The notes below the pieces were generated by a model that was not told the DNA's origin, searched no databases, and saw only the letters and a list, made by a program, of their open reading frames with translations. 64,000 bases of DNA from Eleginops maclovinus (lineage: Eukaryota; Chordata; Actinopteri; Perciformes; Eleginopidae), in NCBI RefSeq assembly GCF_036324505.1, contig NC_086352.1, forward strand, positions 26,186,359 to 26,250,358, read 5' to 3'. Position 1 is the first letter of the stretch, and each line of letters begins with the position of its first letter. Below, in pieces: positions 24,673-42,600 of the stretch. The translations under genes were made by a program, and so were the position numbers.

Positions 24673-25694
24673 TTAAAGGTCCCCTATGAAACAAAATGCA
24701 GTTTTTGATGTCCTTTATACATAAATATGTGTCCCCGGTGTGTAAGGAGACTCACAAAGTGTCAGAAAATACAACCCTCTCTCTTTTCCTCCTTACCCAC
24801 ATCTCTAAAAACGGGGGTACAAACAAGCTGATCCAGATTTGCTGCCGATATGACGTCTATTCAAAATGTGGGCTGGCTTTACAATAAACTCCTGGCAACG
24901 TCCCACCCACGTGACACGTCCCAACCTATCGTCCGCAATATACAGTCGCGAGCTGAATCTCCTCCGCAGCACCGCTGTGTGTCTGTGCAGGTTGTATGCA
25001 GGAGGGAGTTAGAGTTGTTGTATAAAACATATAATGTTTCTGTTCTAGTGGTAAACACTGAGAAGTGTTTCAGAAATAATGCTTGACGTGGTTATGAGCA
25101 TAATATGGGGTTTAATCACGGCAGCATTTATTTATTTATTTAGTTGGTAGGGACAGTGCTCGTTGATTAACAGACAAATTGCTGTAAATAAGCCAGAGTT
25201 AGCTGCTATGCTAATTTCCATCTGTTGTCCCTAGCCAGATCATAAAAGGCACCCTAAGATATAAAAATACATAAACTGATAACAAATAAAACAATAATTA
25301 AAAAGACATAAACACACCCTCAAAAAGACAGACAATACACGCCTCTCACTACACCCTCCACATAAAAATGACAGCATACAGTAGTTTACAGTATGAATAA
25401 AGAAAGTATCGTAGTATTTAGCATCGAGTATTGGGTAACTCCTTTAGAAACTATTCTCTTTACAGAGAGAGCTGCATGACCTCTAAAGGGGTGTGACCAG
25501 CTTCAGCTCAGCTCAAATTTAAAGCTACAGTCACAGAATCAGCACTTCAGGAATAGGGCTGAAATAGAGGGGATGAGGCATGCTACAATGGGTGATCTGT
25601 TTGGTATTTTGAGCAAAACACTCCACAGACATGTTTTGTATAGATATTGCCCTACAATATACTGTTCAAATATAGCATAATAGGAGACCTTTAA
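24673..25694. mobile_element. Miniature DNA transposon with AAAGGTCCCCTAT-type inverted ends, about 1 kb, probably nested
   Basis: The left end TTAAAGGTCCCCTATGAAAC and the right end GCATAATAGGAGACCTTTAA are imperfect inverted repeats. These ends mark a common fish non-autonomous DNA transposon group. There is no transposase. The piece from about 25110 to 25440, starting with an ATTT run and GGGACAGTGCTCGTTGATTA, looks like a second repeat inserted inside it. Open frames within are not genes. The TTAA at each tip could be the target duplication. Confidence 0.75.
25110..25440. repeat. Probable nested interspersed repeat inside the miniature transposon
   Basis: It begins at (ATTT)n and GTTGGTAGGGACAGTGCTCG, continues through GAGTTAGCTGCTATGCTAAT and CCATCTGTTGTCCCTAGCCA, then an A-rich stretch. 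This text recurs in fish genomes as a dispersed repeat. The right limit is uncertain. Confidence 0.45.
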
Positions 25695-27934
25695 CACAGT
25701 TAATGTTCCTCCAGTTAATTTAGTTTTAGTTTTATGTAATGTTGTTTGTTTACCTTTGTGTAGCCCAATGATGATGAATGTGTACAAGGTCAGCATGGTT
25801 AATGAAGATGATACCAGGTGTAATAATGTTTTGAGTAACACGTATTTACTGCCCTTATAGGTTTGCTGTTTGAACACATGCGGTTTATACTGCAAACCAC
25901 GATCAACAGAGCCAGGGTATCTTTGATAAAGCTGGCTCGACGGCACTCAAATTAATTCCCCAACTTATATCTGTAATAGCTAACATTAGTATACAGGCTT
26001 CATAGACTTTTGCATCTGACTTTTGACTTCATTGGAGGGAAAATCAAAGACAAGAACATGTTCACTGCAGGGGGTAAATGTCTCTTAGACGGCTGATATC
26101 ATATTAGCATCAAGCATACACTTTGGAGTTAAAACTGGTAATGTATGCATGTGCTGTTACCTGTTTAGATAACAAGCTGAGAGAGGAGAATTATCACAGC
26201 AGCTCAGCTTGCAGGACAAACATGGCAGTGTTTGTTTGTCATCGGGATCTGTCTGTTTGCAGTGCTAGGTCATTACTTTAGGAGTTTACAAATATGAACG
26301 AATGACCCTTTTACAAAGTCTCCACCACTGTGAGTTATTCAAGGCCAAAATCATTTTAGTTATTCATGTTGATTAAAAAAGGCTTTAGGCTCTAATGATC
26401 TTGTGCCATTGGCTATGGCAGCTAAAATATACCAAATGTTTATGTTTAATTCCTGTACTGTAGTGCGGTAGATTATTACATAGCCTGTTCTTATTGCTTT
26501 TTTAGTATTCAGAAAGCCACAGCTGAGTCAGTATTTATTTAAATCATTTACATTTGAAACGGTGAATAAATATTAGCTTGAATATAAAGGTTGTAAAGCT
26601 GGTCAGAGGTCTTCAATCATTATTTAGCTGAACACCGATTAACAGTTAAATTGAGGCTTTAAGTAAATGCTTTTATGAAAAGGGCTAACAATGCAAAGAC
26701 AGATCACAGAGAAAACAGGGGGTCCTCCTCGTGCCACACGTGAGCTGGATAATGGCTATGTATTATTATAGTGATATATTTACCATAACACTGGCTTTTG
26801 CCTTAAAAATGTTGAGACCTTTGGTTTAAGCTGATTTGGATCCATCTTTAGGAACAATTCTGAAACTACCTCAAGGTACAACTGTTAAATAGACTCTGTT
26901 TTGCACATCCTTATATGAGAGTCACTGCAGCAGAAGTGTGGATACTGAGACTAGCTTTGATATGGAACATCAAAACACGGTTTGAGTATCCAAACAGTAC
27001 AATTGTTCTATCCAGGGGCGAAGTGAACAGAGTCTCTGTCTTTCAGCGTCAACCCAAGCACAAAGACGTGCACTACAGATAAATCAAACATGCCACTCAG
27101 CCCCCTGTCTCAGACAAAATGGCCAGTTTACTCTGCTCTTTGTTATCATCCATGAGCACAGGGAGCCGAGGTGCTGGCTAAAGTGAACTGCCAGGAATGT
27201 CTTTTATAGCCTGGTGATATGTGACACTGATGACTGAGCAGGGAAAGCGATATCACAGTCTCTTCTTTTATCCTGTTTTCCACTACTTTACCATCCGGGA
27301 AGTGTCACAGAGACAAGATTAGTGGACGTATCTCCCATCTCGCCATCTTGTCACACTTAAGTGATTGGATTTCTCAGTTCTTTTTTCAGTAATGTGTGCA
27401 GATCGGAGGAACAGACCGAGAGAATATTGGTTTTAATCTAAGTGTGTGGAATGCATTTCAAACGTATAGATTCACATTTTGAATATAACATGAATGGTGG
27501 ATTTATAGATTTGATAAATACTACTACACATAGATTAGTAGTATTAGTGCTACAAATAAATAAATAGATAATAACAAACCTATGTATAACAATGAGAAAC
27601 ACATTTTTAAATATATTTTTGTGACATCATTCGTCTTTATTTGCCCTGCTGTATTATTCTTAAGATATGAATGCCACCCTCTCATTTTGGTTCTTCACAT
27701 CCGAGTCACATTTTCTGATACATTATTATCAACAAATAACTAAGTGTCAATCAAACCCAGGGGCAATTTCTAATGGTCTCACAGGGGAACATCATTGATC
27801 AATAACAGTATCAGCTCCCCACAGCTGCATGTGGTGATTCTGTGCTGTGGGGCAGTAAAACATTTTTTATTTGTTATTTTCCTGTTTAAGTGTTGGTAGA
27901 ATAAGAACCTATCCATTTTTATGTGTTTTCTCAG
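25695..27934. other. Gene-less interval with a possible regulatory block
   Basis: No gene seen. The part 26990-27370 is less AT-rich and of higher complexity than its surroundings and could be a conserved non-coding element. The rest shows nothing that I can name. Confidence 0.3.
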
Positions 27935-28081
27935 GAAATTCTCCCACACTCAATGCTAATGATCGGAAGAGTGACCCAGAAATCAATCCAGGAGCAGATA
28001 CTTTGTTAAGTAACTTGACTACGGAGGTTATTTCTTGGGCACACAAAAGAGAAATGGTGAGCAGCGATGTAATCAAACAAG
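27935..28081 (+). CDS. Orphan exon-like segment, unknown protein, phase 1-1
   Basis: A 147-base open segment between a good acceptor (ATGTGTTTTCTCAG) and a donor (AAG|GTCAGT), with phase 1 at both ends. It would encode 49 residues including NSPTLNANDRKSDPEINPG, then a probable helix LLSNLTTEVISWAHKREMV and SSDVIKQG. Its amino-acid composition looks like a real protein rather than translated AT-rich DNA. I do not recognise the family. It could be one exon of a long gene spanning this interval, an exonised repeat, or chance. No partner exon is certain; a weak one lies at 29398. Confidence 0.35.
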
Positions 28082-33379
<5,298 letters not shown>

Positions 33380-33870
33380 ACATCCTATTTACAATCCTGG
33401 CTGCTTCCCACCGATAAGCCCTGTCGGCCCGTCAAAAAGCCATCAGCAGGCATCTAATTAGAGTTGCCTCATTTAGACTAAAAATTCCATCTGTTCATCT
33501 TTTGGCAACAATATAGCAATGCTGATGTTGATAAAGTAGGACATAATACACACAAACAATCATCCGTAAAATAATTCTGAATAGTCTCGCCAGACTAACT
33601 AAAAATGAATCCCTCAGCCCGGAAATAAGTTTTAATTATTGACATGCAAAAATCTTTTCATGCGGTCTAAAAGCTTGGCCTTTCCCTTCTCTTTCAGCTA
33701 ACAGTTTCCTCCTTTCCATTATGCTGTTATCTCCCCCCACCGAGGTGGCAGGGAAATTAAATTACTTATCTCCAACTTCATTAACTCTCTTATCTTTGCA
33801 GAGGCACATCTCAAATAGAATTTCTCTTAAACATCTTCCCCTATTCCCAGCCTTTTTTATGCATAAGATA
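33380..33870. promoter_or_regulatory. Candidate conserved non-coding element
   Basis: A high-complexity block without a coding frame. It includes CATCTAATTAGAGTTGCC at about 33451, sharing TCTAATTAGAG with the block near 22705, then TTTTAATTATTGACATGCAA at about 33630, ATTAAATTACTTATCTCC at about 33756, and pyrimidine-rich runs. The texture is that of a developmental enhancer. Inference only. Confidence 0.3.
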
Positions 33871-36800
33871 TTACAGCAATGCACAAGAGAACCGAGTGCA
33901 TTGGATGAAGTCCAATAAGGGAAATACTTACATTTTATTTCATTTGCCTGACGTGTCGAACATGCCCTGCTTTCAAGCCTTCTGGTCTGGGACCAGCTGT
34001 GTCTGCACACTGTCTGGGTTTGCACGAAGGAAATGCATCGCAAGCAGCCAACAAATCATAATTCAAGATCAAACTGATATTTAATATAGAAAATCTTACT
34101 GTGACTTAAATGTGAATCTAGGAAAATGTTGTCATGGAAATTCAGAAATGCAGATATCTGTCTGTATCTCTACCTCTATGCATCCGTTGTGTGAGGCAGC
34201 AAAGAAAACTCACAAGCAGAAGCGGTTTTGCAAAATCCTACATTGCCACTTTTGACACAGAATGAATTCAACTTAATATGAACTTCTCTCTGCGTTACAT
34301 AAAATGTCCTTAAGCAGTTTACTTTTTCAAGGACAAACCAAACTGGATTAGTCAACGGAGCATATACACATACCGTACAATACCATATTTGGAGGAAATT
34401 CCACAGTGGATTTATTGTCTGTATGGTTTTTCATTTATTTCTTATTTTGGTGGGGACGAAATAAGTATTGGGGGCTTACTTTATGTAATTTAGGAAATGT
34501 ATCAACATTGGATTAGCCTGATAAGAATGTACTGATAGCTCACAGTGGCCAATTTCTGTCTTACAAAAAAGAAGCTGCAGAACCCTAAACTTGATACCTT
34601 TTAGTTATAGTGTGCTTAATAAGTATTAAAGAGAAGCAATAGCCATCCATCCCAATTTGAATAAGCACATCTTAGTCGACCAATTGAAAACATGAATGAA
34701 AGTCCCTTTGAATCCTTTTTCACATGATAGTGTTTTATGATGACATTGCTTACTGTGACTCTTGCATAGAGTGGAACATTTTTCATTTTAATAGTAACAA
34801 CTGAGTTTTCCACCCCTATCACACATCCATCTTCAAAAGGCCTACTTAAAGTAAAATTGTTGAGTGTGTTGGTTGTGTATGTTCTGAAATACATATAAGA
34901 ACTTGAAATATGATAAACTAATTTTAGATGACGGTGAAACAGGATTAGAGAACAACAACGTACCTAAGGTTAAGGTTTTTAGTTTTAATGTGCTTCTGTC
35001 TCTTTGTTAAGCTGCTTTTGAAAATCTAAAGTTTGTTTCTGATCAAGTCAATTCTCCTGATCATGTTAGTGTCCAATAACTGTATTAGAGTTACCAGTGA
35101 CTCATCAATAACTAATAATGTATTCAGTTTGTTAACCTCAGCAGACTCTCTGCAAAACTCCAAGTCCATGACTGACTAGTGGCCTAATCAGACAGAATAA
35201 GTGGAAAACACCTGCTGTGAACAACCTTTCCAGAGGAGACACCCAGAGGAATATTTCCTTTCTCGAACAAACTGTATATTTTCATAGACAAAGTCATGTT
35301 CAGCCATTTCTGTGTGAGTATTTTCTTTCTAACTTCTTTCCTATGATACGTAGAGGAAGAACCACACACAAGAAACAGTTTTATGTTATCAAGTTTTTAA
35401 ATTTAGTAGGACATTGTCCATAGAAAGCTAAGCCAGTGTTCAAATCGTATCAGTAACATCAAAAAATAAAATTACAAAAACAAGCCTGATTAAAAGTCCT
35501 ATTATTAATTCAAAATCCCAATACTAACAAATGCACTGGAGTGAGGAAGAAAGCCAGTACTCTGTCTTCATACAAAGTAAATGATATGATATGCAATGTG
35601 TCATTTCAGTATTGCTGTTAGACTAAAAATGAGCTTTGCCAGTGTTTTTTCTTCAAATGAATTTGGCACTTCAAAAGAAAATGACACAAGTTAAAGTAAC
35701 AGTGAAGGAAGAAGGTTCAGTACAACTGTCTCTATGGAAACTGTCCAACATGCATTATGGTAATGACGATGCTGTTCAAGGGGAAAAAAAACCTTCTCAG
35801 TACTCAATGCATATGGCAGATCATTTTAATTGAATAAAACATTCACATGTAACTGAAGGAAGAATATGTAACCAAGGAACCAATTTGTTCTACACAGGTT
35901 TTCATTTTTTATTCTGCTGCATTTCTGTTACTGTCCAAAGCGGGATCTGAACATCTCCAGTGTCACGACTTCACTCTCCATGGGGGGAATTGCTTTTTAC
36001 TATACTACAACTGTTACTGTTAATGTTAGGGTTAGAGTTAGTGTTTGACTAAATGTCATATTTTTTTTGCTCATCTGTCTGCAAAACATTTCTTAAGAGT
36101 TGTAGAAAGTCTGCAGTAAAATATCGGCATCGAGGAAACATTTTATCCATAGTCAGAGCACGCACTGCCCCAGGAGTACCATTGCATGCTTCAGGCATAC
36201 ACTTGGGAAATTCTACTCCATCATAACATTATACTGACTTGCTGTATATCCGTTGTAGTCTGTAGTTCAAAATTAAATGTACTGTCATCATGGCAAAGAA
36301 GTCGCATTGATTCTAAACTGTGTGATCAGGCTGTCAGCTGTCTGTGCTCTCTAAGCGGCTCAGTGGATGTTTTATTTGCATTCTAATTTGTATGCTAGCC
36401 CAATATGGCAATAAAAAGTCCATACAGGCAGTACGAGAGGGGGCTGTTTAAGTCAAATTAACTGTACTTACATATTTGTTGTCTTCTGTTTCCATTTATA
36501 GGATGTTGGGTTTGTAGATCATAAACTACCATTACTCACACACATATACACATGAACACACACACTCACACACATACACAAAAAGCTGTACATACATGCG
36601 TAAATAAGCTATTTTGAAATAATGATTGTTTTGTCTTGATTTAAAGCCACAAAGCACATTAGGGGAAATTTGCTTTTTAAACCCTGAGCACATCCAACGT
36701 GACGATTGATACATTCTTTGTGTGAGCGTGTTTGGACTTGAAAATGTTTGTTTGAATAAAGATTACATATGCATGAATGCATGTATAAACAATGTAGCCA

Positions 36801-37603
36801 TGACATGAGAGTGGGATTTGCAGGATCAGCTTTTTCTTGATAAATAGAGGAAAAATCAACAGGGCCAGTTGATTAATTATTCATGGATTATACATCAGCA
36901 ATGAAAGAATTAACACATGGTTTGTTCAATATAAATTACAGAAGGAATTATGTAAATTAATATGACTTTATTTCAGACCACCCATCAGTAATTACACTAT
37001 GTACAGAATATAGCAATAATGAACATTCTTACCATCAGTATAACATCCTCCTTCTTATTACATTTTGTGTGTGGCTTGATGATCCCTGGGTATCTAGCCC
37101 TCTGAATAATACGAAAAACAATGGCACAGGCATGACTTAAGAATAAAAAGACTGAAAGAAAGGAAGGACTAACTTTTTATGAAGGTAGTTTAGAAATAAC
37201 TTTTGACTTAAATGAACCAAATGTAGATTGATCGTTAGAAAAACTAACTAACTCTTGTTGCTATCTGGCCCTTTTTATCTTGCTATGAACTTGAGAATGA
37301 TTGTTTTCTACTTTAAATTTACAAATTGGCTCTCTGGGCTTTTCATTTTTAGCATTTATTTTTACATGTCCTCATCTTTTAGCCTCTTAACAACAACAAT
37401 TATTAGCAGTGAGTTGAAGTTATCGTCCAGTATCTGCTAACTTCTTACACTATTTATTGTCCTTTTATCTGCCTTACCCAATCTTCTCTTTTAAAGTGTC
37501 ACAAGTGTTTATCTTTCCAGCTCTACATTAACCATATATTTGCAGGTTTTCATTTTAACTTTTAGACTGAACTTAGGAATTCTGAGCTGTAGTTTTACCA
37601 ATA
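33871..37603. other. Gene-poor interval with small CA-type tracts
   Basis: An imperfect CA tract lies at about 36534-36582. No gene is recognised. Overlapping open frames at 36532-36859 are tied to that tract. Confidence 0.4.
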
Positions 37604-37625
37604 TATATATATATATATATATATA
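37602..37625. repeat. (AT)n microsatellite
   Basis: A short run of about 12 AT units in AT-rich DNA. Confidence 0.9.
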
Positions 37626-38129
37626 TTATTTCAAACCCAAACACTCACTTGTGAAAAACCACAAATGTGACCTTTGCAGCAAAATATATCTATATGTTTT
37701 ACAATTACAGGCATGAAACTAATTTCACCTGTACACCTTTTAACAAAAATACTTCAGTGACATTACGTTTTCAAAAGTAAGATCTATTAATGCTTATCTA
37801 ATGAGAATTATTTGTATACATACATACCTTTATATAATACCGGAATTGTGATACTGTAAGAAGCACTTACAAAGCTATGGTTGATGAATGACACTAGGAC
37901 ACAAATCATGTCTTTTTTACCCGCAATATTCATGTTTGATAATTCATTATGTTATCCCCCTTTCTGACATTACATTCATATTGTGGAAGCAGCATGCATT
38001 TCTGGAACAGTGGAGGAAAGCTGGCCTAATAAAAACTACTGAAATGCAATGCAGATGCTAAGCTAAAACTCAGGTATTGCCAAGTGAACATTTCTGTTTC
38101 CAAGTGACCTTCAATTCATTTGATTGTCA

Positions 38130-38350
38130 CTTCATATTTTCAGACAGCAGTGTTATTAAGTGCCTCCTTTCTGATGCGTTGGCTTATGCTAAAATGCTGC
38201 TTGAAACTTGATAGATGATTTAAGTCGCCTCCACCGCTCTTCATTTTCTCTGAGCTCAAATTCATTCCCCGATAATAAGATTTATTTAAATCAATTTCAT
38301 GTTTATTTCTCTTGAGGTTTATTGTTTTGTTTGTCTAATAAATCCACCCC
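38130..38350. promoter_or_regulatory. Candidate conserved non-coding element
   Basis: A block of higher complexity with no coding frame, including GATGATTTAAGTCGCCTCCA at about 38213, ATTCCCCGATAATAAGATTT at about 38264, then TTTAAATCAATTTCATG and forkhead-like TATTGTTTTGTTTGT at about 38321. It looks like a regulatory block, by texture only. Confidence 0.25.
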
Positions 38351-38624
38351 TACAACCTCTTACATGCACTAGCAAGAGAGGATTACTGTTTGAAAGTGGG
38401 ACTTGTTGAGATTATGAAAGAGAGGGAGATGGTCATAAAATTAGAATAAAAATGTATCTCACTGTTTAAAAAATAAACTATTTCTGACCCACCTACCTAT
38501 AATACATCACAAAAAGAGGAGCTACCTTGAACAAGATTAAATGATTGGATTCATAAAAGCATAGACAAACTAATGTGTCACATTTTATACCAGTGATTGA
38601 CCAAAATCACCATATTTCATTACA

Positions 38625-38830
38625 TAACATCTCATTGAGGAGCTGCTGTTATCCAAGGCACCTTAAATAGCACCTCTACTTCATTGGACAGGCCTACAGG
38701 ACCAATTTGGAGTTCAGTATCTTGCCTAAGGAAAATACAATATGTTGATGGCAGGAGATAAAACCACTGACCCTACAATTGGTATACGACTATGTATCCC
38801 CTGAGCAACAGTAAACCATATTTTCCTATT
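38625..38830. repeat. Decayed dispersed fish repeat
   Basis: It holds the worn phrase of a repeat very common in fish: CAGTATCTTGCCTAAGGA, then GGCAGGAGATAAAACCACTG, then a TACGACTATGT..CCCCTGAGC ending. No coding capacity. A similar but shorter remnant lies at about 4840-4945. Confidence 0.45.
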
Positions 38831-41800
38831 AAAAGTCAAAGAGATTCACCACTGAAAGTAAAATATTTTGAAATAAAACATGTTGTGCACAGAATAGTAA
38901 AGACTTAATTGATATCCTGCAGAGAAATGTTGATACAAATCCAACACTAAATATAATATACGGTACATCAAGAGATCTTTGAACAGGAATTTGCAATAGT
39001 TTATTTTCCCTGTAAGGACATTTGATTTGGACTCTGACATGAAGTTCGACAAAACATTAACAAAAAAGTATCATACATTTTATATAGTACATGATAAAAG
39101 AAGGAACATGTCTAAGTACATATTTTAGAATGGCTTGTCTTTATAAAATATTGTGTTTAAAATCATTGAAATGTAGACAGATGTGTCCAGTTCTACCTTA
39201 AAGTCCCCCTACACTTAAAGATAATGTTTATGTCCTCTAAAATGTCTCCGTCTGTTGACTAACATTACTTGTATTTCCGAAGTTTGTGACACAAGTGTTT
39301 CAACTTCAGCTAAAAGCATATACAGCTGTCACTTCTATAAAGTCTGAGATTTATTGGTACGTTTGCCAAACTAGATTGCAAGGCTTGGCGACCAAGATTA
39401 CGCATGCAAATGTGCAAATTGTTGTCTAATAGAAAAATGGTAACACACATCATCAGTGAAACAGTCTTTGACACAACACTGCCAAAGAAACTTAAAAGTC
39501 CAACACAGAGCGGATTTGACAAGCAAATCTTCAAACAAAATAACCTTAGGGAACCATGTAAAAATATTAGGACGTCGCTCCGACAAGAACTCAACTTACT
39601 GGAAGACAGGACAGGATTAAAACTACTGAACAGCACAGGGTATGTTAAAATGACCTTAGAGAAATAAATTAGTTCCAATTGAGGCTTCAGATGGAAATGT
39701 ATTTCTCCTGGAGATAACCTTGCTCACTGGGTTCACAGTCATTTCTCCTGTATATTTGAAGAGTTAGGGTATATCTGGTTGGTTTGATCGCACACATACA
39801 TTCAAAACACATTTCTCAGTAGTTCAAATGTGAAACTTTTGAAGGTTAATTAGTCGAATACTTCCAAGTTGCAGCAGTGTCATCCTTTTCTTTGATGCAC
39901 TCTGATATGATGTGAACATGGCGTAAGCACACAGAAGATACACTACACTATTACCCACAGGCAGGGTTGTGACTAAGCAGCATGCATTTCCATACAGATT
40001 GCATTTGTTTCCGCTCAGCTGCCGCAGAGTAATGAGCACCTCCGGTATGAAGAAGATAACAGGATGGAGCTCATTTCCACGTACCTGAACACAGTCTTGA
40101 GCAATCTTACATCTTGTCTCTCTAATAAGAGGCTCATTTGACCACCTAAAAAAGCTATCTGCCGTGTGCTGATGAACAGCTGGCATCACATGTGAAAGTG
40201 TGATGTTTCATGAAGACCTGTGTTGAATTGTTCTGCCCAGGTAAGTGTGACAATATGACAATCTTACAATGACTAGTATTTTACTGACTGTGTAATTTAC
40301 ACACAATAGGATCATGCTAAATGTAACAAAACAAGTGTTTCTAGCATGTAAGCAGGTGTATGTTAGCTTAGTTCAAGTCCTGCGACACCAACTTGGCTGC
40401 TTTTGTTTCAGTGAATAACTTGACCCTTCTTTCGGACCTTCATTCAGGAAACATTTTTAATGTTAATCTTTTCATAACCTAACAAAGTGCTATTGGGCTT
40501 TTGTACCTTACCAAACCATTTCAAAAATGTTAACCACTTTAAATCTGCAATAGAGTTGATCTCCTGCCATTGGGCACTTGGGATGGGAAACATTCCTGTG
40601 GGATTTATTAGAGGATAGGAACAGAAGACCTTTGCTTCTGTATGTGTATGACTGGTTATTTACCCACTTAATGGGAACACTACTCATGCAATATTTTGAA
40701 GCATTTCATATTGAAAGCTTTGGATTGGATTTCTATTCATTTCAAAAATGTCCTACAACACTCTGAATTCAAATAGACATTTATTCTGTTCAGTCTTTTA
40801 TATATTGCAAGTAAATAACTGCTTTGTTTGGGTTGTGCTGTCACGGTTCTGCTGTCATGGTAACAATAACACAAATTGTTAAGGTGTGTCATATTTAATA
40901 AGAATGTCCTTGAAATCCTTCTCTAACCTGAGGAAACTTAATCTGTCAAAAGGAAAAGCTAATGTGGTGTCTAACAATTCTGCAAACTTGGGACTGAGGA
41001 ATGTTAAACAATTTGTGGATGACTATATACTACTCTGCCTTTCATGGATGACTCCTCATTGTTATGTCAATTTTTCCTTTTTTTTCATCTCCACTAATCT
41101 AGATTCTCCATGCAGCTACCGGTACTCACATTTAGTCAGACCCTGACGTGTTAAAGAAAACTGGATTCATAACAAACATTTATATTTGATTTAATGGTTA
41201 ATTTCCTTCTCTTCTACACATTAATCCTAACTATGCCCAAGCAATATCCCCTTCTTTTCTATAAGAATATTGAGTGTCAGACTTTCTGTCTGAGTTGCCT
41301 ACCCATGATTAAACAGGGACATGAGCCAAAATTCCCTACTGCCAGAGAGACAGCCGATATAACAAATGAGTCAAGCAGAGCCAAACATCTGCAAACACAG
41401 TGCCAAGTTAGAACTATTATCGACACATTAGTTCACTATTTCACAACATTAAGTGCTCTGGTGTTATCTCACAGTACTCAACATCAGTCTGCGTATGTAT
41501 TCCTTTTATAATAAAAATAGATAAATGAACGTAAGGCAGCTTACTGTTTAATTTTCCTATATCTTATTGCAAATTTAAATGCAGCATACAGACTTTTTTT
41601 TAAACTGTGGATTTGGATCCAGCTAGTGTTATTTCCTGCTCTCGCACCTTGCCAAGCTTTGGTTAAGGGCATTTTGAAAATAGCTTTGACCTGGCCTCGG
41701 ATGAAGGTTAAATGAGTTCAGACAGTTATTTAGGAAGTGAAGATATCTGGAAAATGTGTTAATTTGACAACATCTGTCCCAATTTAAGTGAAAATAAGCA

Positions 41801-42389
41801 TTTTCTGCATCTGGAGCAAACAGACTTTCAGCTTGAACCCCTAGAGAGGATTTAAGAGCAGAGATTTGTCTTAATAGCTCTGTTTAGTTTTTTTATGAGC
41901 CATATGTTGTTTTGATAATTAGTATTACCACCTGATGGCATCCTTTTTGTAATGATACCACGTTTTATAATATTCAACCTGATTTTAGGTTATTTTATTA
42001 AAATTGTATAAAGAAAACTAAACAAACCACAAAAGAAGAAAAGGACTCCAAGAAACAAACTACTCAGTGTGAATGATACATCTCAAAGGTGAGGTGAAAA
42101 GGTCATTCTCCACAGCATTATGCATAACTCCATATTACCTTAATTATTCTTTTTATCATTCATTCTAGGTTTTTATTATGTATTATTAATATATGTACAT
42201 TGCAACTACACTTTTGATAAAGTGATGAAAATAAAAACAAACTGAAGGATAATGTGTCAATCTTGTGAATGAAGCTGTCAATTAACACAGCTTTAAACAT
42301 ATATTCAAAGTGTGTGTGGTTCTGCCTTTCAAAAGGGGAGATATTTTGTAGATTTCATGCATACTAAAAGAAAGTCCAGAAAAATATCA
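38831..42389. other. Gene-poor interval
   Basis: Two opposed long frames at 39310-39678 and a minus frame at 39824-40189 have no family likeness. The stretch 40010-40205 is of higher complexity and might be another conserved non-coding block. Nothing else is recognised. Confidence 0.3.
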
Positions 42390-42600
42390 ATTCGGGACAG
42401 TCCTCCCAGACTATTTAACTCTTTTCTGCTTGAAAGTTAATTGAGAGGAGCTGATGTCAGAGGTCAGTATTGAAGCTCCCAGACTCCACCAACTGTTATA
42501 ATAATGTATGCAGGCGGAGTCTGAAAGGTGTAGCTCACATTATTAAAACAATTAACCACACCATCCATTAACCCTCACGCACTTAGATTATAGATCTTCA
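42390..42600. promoter_or_regulatory. Candidate conserved non-coding element
   Basis: High-complexity block without a frame, containing GAAAGTTAATTGAGAGGAGC at about 42433, AGCTCCCAGACTCCACC at about 42474 facing GGCGGAGTCTGAAAGGTGTAGCT at about 42514, and homeodomain-type AACAATTAACCACACC. The two CTCC/GGAG pieces could pair as a short hairpin. Regulatory role is inferred. Confidence 0.25.

Noticed and set aside
36013..36045. Telomere-like GTTAGGGTTAGAGTTAG
   Set aside because: Only one true TTAGGG unit; too short to be an interstitial telomere tract.
39310..40189. Opposed long frames of 87-122 codons
   Set aside because: Opposed frames over the same bases, no splice sites, no family likeness; probably chance.
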